Source: Rhodospirillaceae bacterium
GTDB taxonomy: Bacteria > Pseudomonadota > Alphaproteobacteria > MPNO01 > UBA2964
Direction: 5' to 3'
Length of the DNA: 8,944 bases
NCBI GenBank assembly: GCA_002712335.1
Contig: PATI01000045.1
Coordinates: 1-8,944 of the forward strand
The notes beneath the pieces were generated by a model. It did not search any database, was not told the DNA's origin, and saw only the letters and a list, made by a program, of their open reading frames with translations. The position numbers and the translations under genes are program-made. This document shows, piece after piece, positions 6,613 through 8,944 of the stretch; the first letter of the stretch is position 1; each line of letters starts with the position of its first letter.

Positions 6613-6648
6613 TAAAATTAAGAAATTTTACCTAAATTAAAATTAAGA
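6613..6648. repeat. Alternating 7-bp AT-rich repeats upstream of UbiD copy 2
   Basis: The heptamer TAAAATT occurs at 6613-6619, inverted at 6624-6630 (AATTTTA), and again at 6638-6644. This makes an 18-bp interrupted palindrome (4-nt centre) next to a second one (7-nt centre). The outer copies are also part of an 11-bp direct repeat (6613-6623 and 6638-6648). The block lies between the flavoprotein stop and the candidate promoter of UbiD copy 2. It could be an operator cluster or a weak terminator; it is AT-rich, so chance is possible. Confidence 0.35.
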
Positions 6649-6671
6649 CTCCCGCCTTAAAATATTTTCTC

Positions 6672-8213
6672 CTACGATGCCAAATTTGCAACCTCCTTAC
6701 CCGCAATACGACCCGTCACAAAACATTCCGCTATATTACCGCCCGCAAGATAAAGATGACCAAATGAACTGCCCATTTCACCAGCAGCGTATAAACGTGG
6801 AATTGCGTTACCATTAACGTCAATAATCCGTTGCTTGGCATCATGGACGGGACCACCTTGCGTATTTGATAAAACAGGCCAGACTTGACCACCGTAAAAT
6901 GGTGGCCGCTGAATTTTCATCATCGTCCCTGCGGGACGTCCAAAGTCAACGTCATCTTTGGACACACACATGTCATTCCAGCGTTTGAGTGTCTCTTCCA
7001 CCTTACTGCCATCTATTCCAAACATTTCCGCTAACTCGCCAACTGTATCAGCTTTCTTAATAATACCCTCATCGATCTCTTTACTGTTATCCGTGCTCCA
7101 GACATATGTCATATCCCGTTCATTGTAAGCTGGATTACCCATCGGAAAACGACGACGTCCTAATTCGTCATAAATTAGGAGAGAAGGAATACGCGGAAAA
7201 CTTTGCGTCACCGGATCGTAATGTTCCATTGGTCTCCAACCAGTATCTTGAACGTATGGTGGAAATTCGTTCATATAGCGCTGCCCAGACTGGTCAACGA
7301 TTACCCAAGGCGCCTGAACCACTGCCCGACTTTCAAGGCCAGGAATCCAATCAGGAAATCTTTTAACGCGAATTCCATACGGAAATTTTTCTTTTTCTGG
7401 ATGCAGAAAGCCATAAGACCCGTGAAAATGCCACATATGCCATAGGTCAGCACCAAGAGACTGGGCCATCCGAATGCCGTCACCCGTATTCCCGCCATTC
7501 GCCGCCGATGTTACAGGCTTAATTTGCCAATACTGTTTTTGCATTTCTTCGTTGGCTTCAAAACCACCGCTTGCAAGTACTACCCCTTTTCGGGCCCGGA
7601 TACGTTTTTCACCATTAGGGCTGTCAATAATAACACCAACCACTTCCTTTTCATCTGTAGAAATCAGTTTCTTAGCAGGTGTATTACACCGCACTTCAAT
7701 TCCTCTTTCGGCTACATTTTTTTCTAAAACGTAAAAGACAAGGGGCCCTCCTGGGCGCCCTTTGACCTGCGGATAAACCGTCGACGCATCAACATTGGGA
7801 ATAGCTGTGATCTGGGTATAATAAAAAGCGTCCTCGCCCGGAAACGGATAGTTACCGCCACGCTCACGGATCATAAACTCAGCGCCGGTGACCTCAGACA
7901 ACTCTCTCGTATAAGCTTCATTATCTTGCATTCCCTCTGCCAATGCTCGAAGTACGGAATCAGGCGTCCGTCCAGCATTTGTATGTTTTAAATAAGTAAA
8001 GGCCCCCTCTGGGTTTCTAGTTGAGCAAATTGCACCATGAGAGCAAATAGAAATGCCACCTGGATCTGGCATTTTTTCTATCAAAAGAACTTTAGCCCCA
8101 GCATCATGCGCTTCAATTGCAGATACACCGCCGGCGAATCCATAACCGACCACAACAACATCAAATTCTTCGTCATAATTCTGTTCTTGGTATCCATAGT
8201 TTGAAGTGGACAT
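6672..8213 (-). CDS. FAD-dependent oxidoreductase (fumarate reductase / 3-ketosteroid dehydrogenase-like flavoprotein)
   Basis: This 513-residue soluble flavoprotein belongs to the FAD_binding_2 superfamily (fumarate reductase flavoprotein, 3-ketosteroid delta-1-dehydrogenase, tricarballylate dehydrogenase, urocanate reductase). From the ATG at 8213: the dinucleotide fold VVVGYGFAG at 20-28 with acidic E46 ending the second strand; VVLASGGFE near 211-219; TGDGIRMA at 243-250; NTQGGPVHD at 450-458; and the C-terminal FAD-binding block LYAAGEMGSSFGHLYLAGGN followed by TGRIAG at about 474-505. It lacks heme or FMN domains, and I see no Tat or Sec signal, so it is likely cytoplasmic. It should oxidise or reduce a C-C single/double bond next to a carbonyl or carboxylate. 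A TTG codon directly before the ATG (8216) could also start translation; GGAG at 8226-8223 suits either. The gene stands alone between a terminator and the UbiD copy 2 leader. The exact substrate is not deducible. Confidence 0.88.
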   Translation of the reverse strand: MSTSNYGYQEQNYDEEFDVVVVGYGFAGGVSAIEAHDAGAKVLLIEKMPDPGGISICSHGAICSTRNPEGAFTYLKHTNAGRTPDSVLRALAEGMQDNEAYTRELSEVTGAEFMIRERGGNYPFPGEDAFYYTQITAIPNVDASTVYPQVKGRPGGPLVFYVLEKNVAERGIEVRCNTPAKKLISTDEKEVVGVIIDSPNGEKRIRARKGVVLASGGFEANEEMQKQYWQIKPVTSAANGGNTGDGIRMAQSLGADLWHMWHFHGSYGFLHPEKEKFPYGIRVKRFPDWIPGLESRAVVQAPWVIVDQSGQRYMNEFPPYVQDTGWRPMEHYDPVTQSFPRIPSLLIYDELGRRRFPMGNPAYNERDMTYVWSTDNSKEIDEGIIKKADTVGELAEMFGIDGSKVEETLKRWNDMCVSKDDVDFGRPAGTMMKIQRPPFYGGQVWPVLSNTQGGPVHDAKQRIIDVNGNAIPRLYAAGEMGSSFGHLYLAGGNIAECFVTGRIAGKEVANLAS

Positions 8214-8234
8214 CAAATTTTACTCCGTGACTAA

Positions 8235-8275
8235 TTCGCAAGTATAAATAATAGGTTACTAATCATCGTTCGCAA
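8235..8275 (-). promoter_or_regulatory. Candidate promoter and repeated element before the flavoprotein gene
   Basis: TTGCGA (8275-8270) and TATTAT (8253-8248) form a -35/-10-like pair with 16 nt between them. This predicts a start near 8241 and a leader of about 28 nt before the ATG. The 7-mer TTCGCAA (plus strand) occurs at 8269-8275, covering the -35 box, and again at 8235-8241, at the predicted start site; both have an ACTAA stretch beside them. Such placement suggests an operator pair. The whole assignment is by eye. Confidence 0.35.
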
Positions 8276-8343
8276 ACCAGGGACCAAATAATTTTATAAA
8301 AATAAATAGCTAAAAAACTTTCTTAAATTTCTTATAACTAAAT

Positions 8344-8376
8344 AAAAAAAACGCCGGTCGAAAGGGACCGGCGTTT
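8344..8376 (-). terminator. Intrinsic terminator after the TctB gene
   Basis: An 11-bp perfect stem (8376-8366 AAACGCCGGTC and 8359-8349 GACCGGCGTTT) encloses a 6-nt loop (8365-8360). In the minus-strand reading direction it is followed by an uninterrupted run of T down to 8344. It starts 22 nt after the TctB stop codon. On the plus strand the stem is followed by AATTTC, so it acts in the minus direction only. It separates the transporter operon from the catabolic genes. Confidence 0.93.
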
Positions 8377-8398
8377 AATTTCAAAAATTAGGATTTTC

Positions 8399-8944
8399 TT
8401 AAAATAGATTGGCCCAATTAATCGTCCTTAGTACTGGCCATACATTCCCTACGACAGACTGTGGCCATGGAATTATCAGAATGTGATGAAACAAGCCATA
8501 GCAGAAAATCCAGAGTGAACAGCCTATTCCTAATGTCACGGTCCAGCTGGCCTTACCCCAAAACCGCATATATCCGATTAGAAATAAAAACATGGAGACC
8601 ATTAAGCCAACAATCGAAGCCATAATAAAGAAACCGCCACACCAACCAAAGTAGGCGAAGGCTCTCCTGGTTATAGTTGCCTTATCTAGATCTCCGAAAT
8701 CAACAACGATATCAAAGTGAACATCACTTTCATCTTCTTTCTGGGTAACCTCATTCCCATCAGCTCCCTTTGAGGTAATAGTCTTGGCCCCTTTCTGATA
8801 GAAAAGCTTGGCAAACAAGAAGAAGGCCAGAATGATCAGAGCTAAATAACCAATAACTTGTGGTACAAGGCGTGCACCAAATTCCCAGGTAGAAGCTATT
8901 GATAGCTCTATCACAAAAAGAATAAAGAGACCGGCTCCAAACGC
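8399..8944 (-). CDS. Tripartite tricarboxylate transporter TctB-family small membrane subunit (N-terminus cut by window edge)
   Basis: The frame is open to the window edge, giving 181 visible residues. It has the TctB pattern of four membrane segments: about 1-17 (incomplete), 26-48, 97-127 and 132-158, with the family-like phrases ARLVPQVIGYLAL, RRAFAYFGW and YGLFHHILIIPWP. TctB is the small membrane partner of the large permease TctA and a periplasmic TctC binding protein in carboxylate uptake. A GTG at 8914-8912 could be taken as the start, but it falls inside the first hydrophobic segment, so the true start is upstream of the window. The loop between the second and third segments (about 49-93) is long and acidic compared with the short linker I expect in this family. 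The gene is the last of its operon, closed by the terminator at 8344-8376; TctA and TctC are not visible. Confidence 0.85.
   Translation of the reverse strand, partial: AFGAGLFILFVIELSIASTWEFGARLVPQVIGYLALIILAFFLFAKLFYQKGAKTITSKGADGNEVTQKEDESDVHFDIVVDFGDLDKATITRRAFAYFGWCGGFFIMASIVGLMVSMFLFLIGYMRFWGKASWTVTLGIGCSLWIFCYGLFHHILIIPWPQSVVGNVWPVLRTINWANLF

Noticed and set aside
6648..6665. TTAAG/CTTAA hairpin as the flavoprotein terminator
   Set aside because: The stem is only about 5 bp and AT-rich with an 8-nt loop, too weak to call even though T-rich sequence follows.
8912..8914. GTG as the start of the TctB gene
   Set aside because: The frame is open upstream to the window edge and the codons before it encode the front half of a hydrophobic segment expected in TctB.

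Overview
All genes in this window lie on the minus strand, so transcription runs from high to low coordinates. Base composition is low to moderate in GC, with AT-rich gaps and densely packed catabolic-type genes. UbiD decarboxylases, a TauD/TfdA dioxygenase and a tripartite tricarboxylate transporter (TTT) subunit together suggest a heterotrophic proteobacterium, perhaps a marine alphaproteobacterium. The taxon is an inference from gene content; no marker gene is present. I see no tRNA, rRNA, CRISPR array or insertion sequence.

In transcription order: (a) 8944-8399, a TctB-type TTT membrane subunit cut off at its N-terminus by the window edge and closed by a strong intrinsic terminator (8344-8376). 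(b) 8213-6672, a soluble FAD-dependent oxidoreductase of the fumarate reductase / 3-ketosteroid dehydrogenase superfamily with its own promoter-like leader. (c) 6480-4819, a first UbiD-family decarboxylase, followed 14 nt later by a TTG-started TetR-family regulator (4804-4271). (d) 4171-3647, a small cupin whose usual metal ligands are partly replaced. (e) 3497-1755, a second UbiD paralogue, then an SDR dehydrogenase (1809-1051) overlapping the UbiD 3' end by 55 nt, a TauD/TfdA-like Fe(II)/2-oxoglutarate dioxygenase (1045-197), an intercistronic stem-loop (157-192), and the first 40 codons of a nitroreductase-family protein resembling RutE (121-1). No gap exceeds 300 bases.

Taken together this looks like a regulated cluster for uptake and breakdown of an aromatic, heteroaromatic or unsaturated carboxylic acid. 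TTT would import the acid, the flavoprotein would (de)hydrogenate a C-C bond, two prenyl-FMN decarboxylases would remove CO2, and the dioxygenase, SDR, cupin and nitroreductase would handle later oxidation and reduction. The substrate cannot be read from the sequence. The distinctive points are the two divergent UbiD copies, the cupin and TetR genes between them, and the operator-like repeats in the leaders. UbiX, which makes prenyl-FMN, is not in the window.
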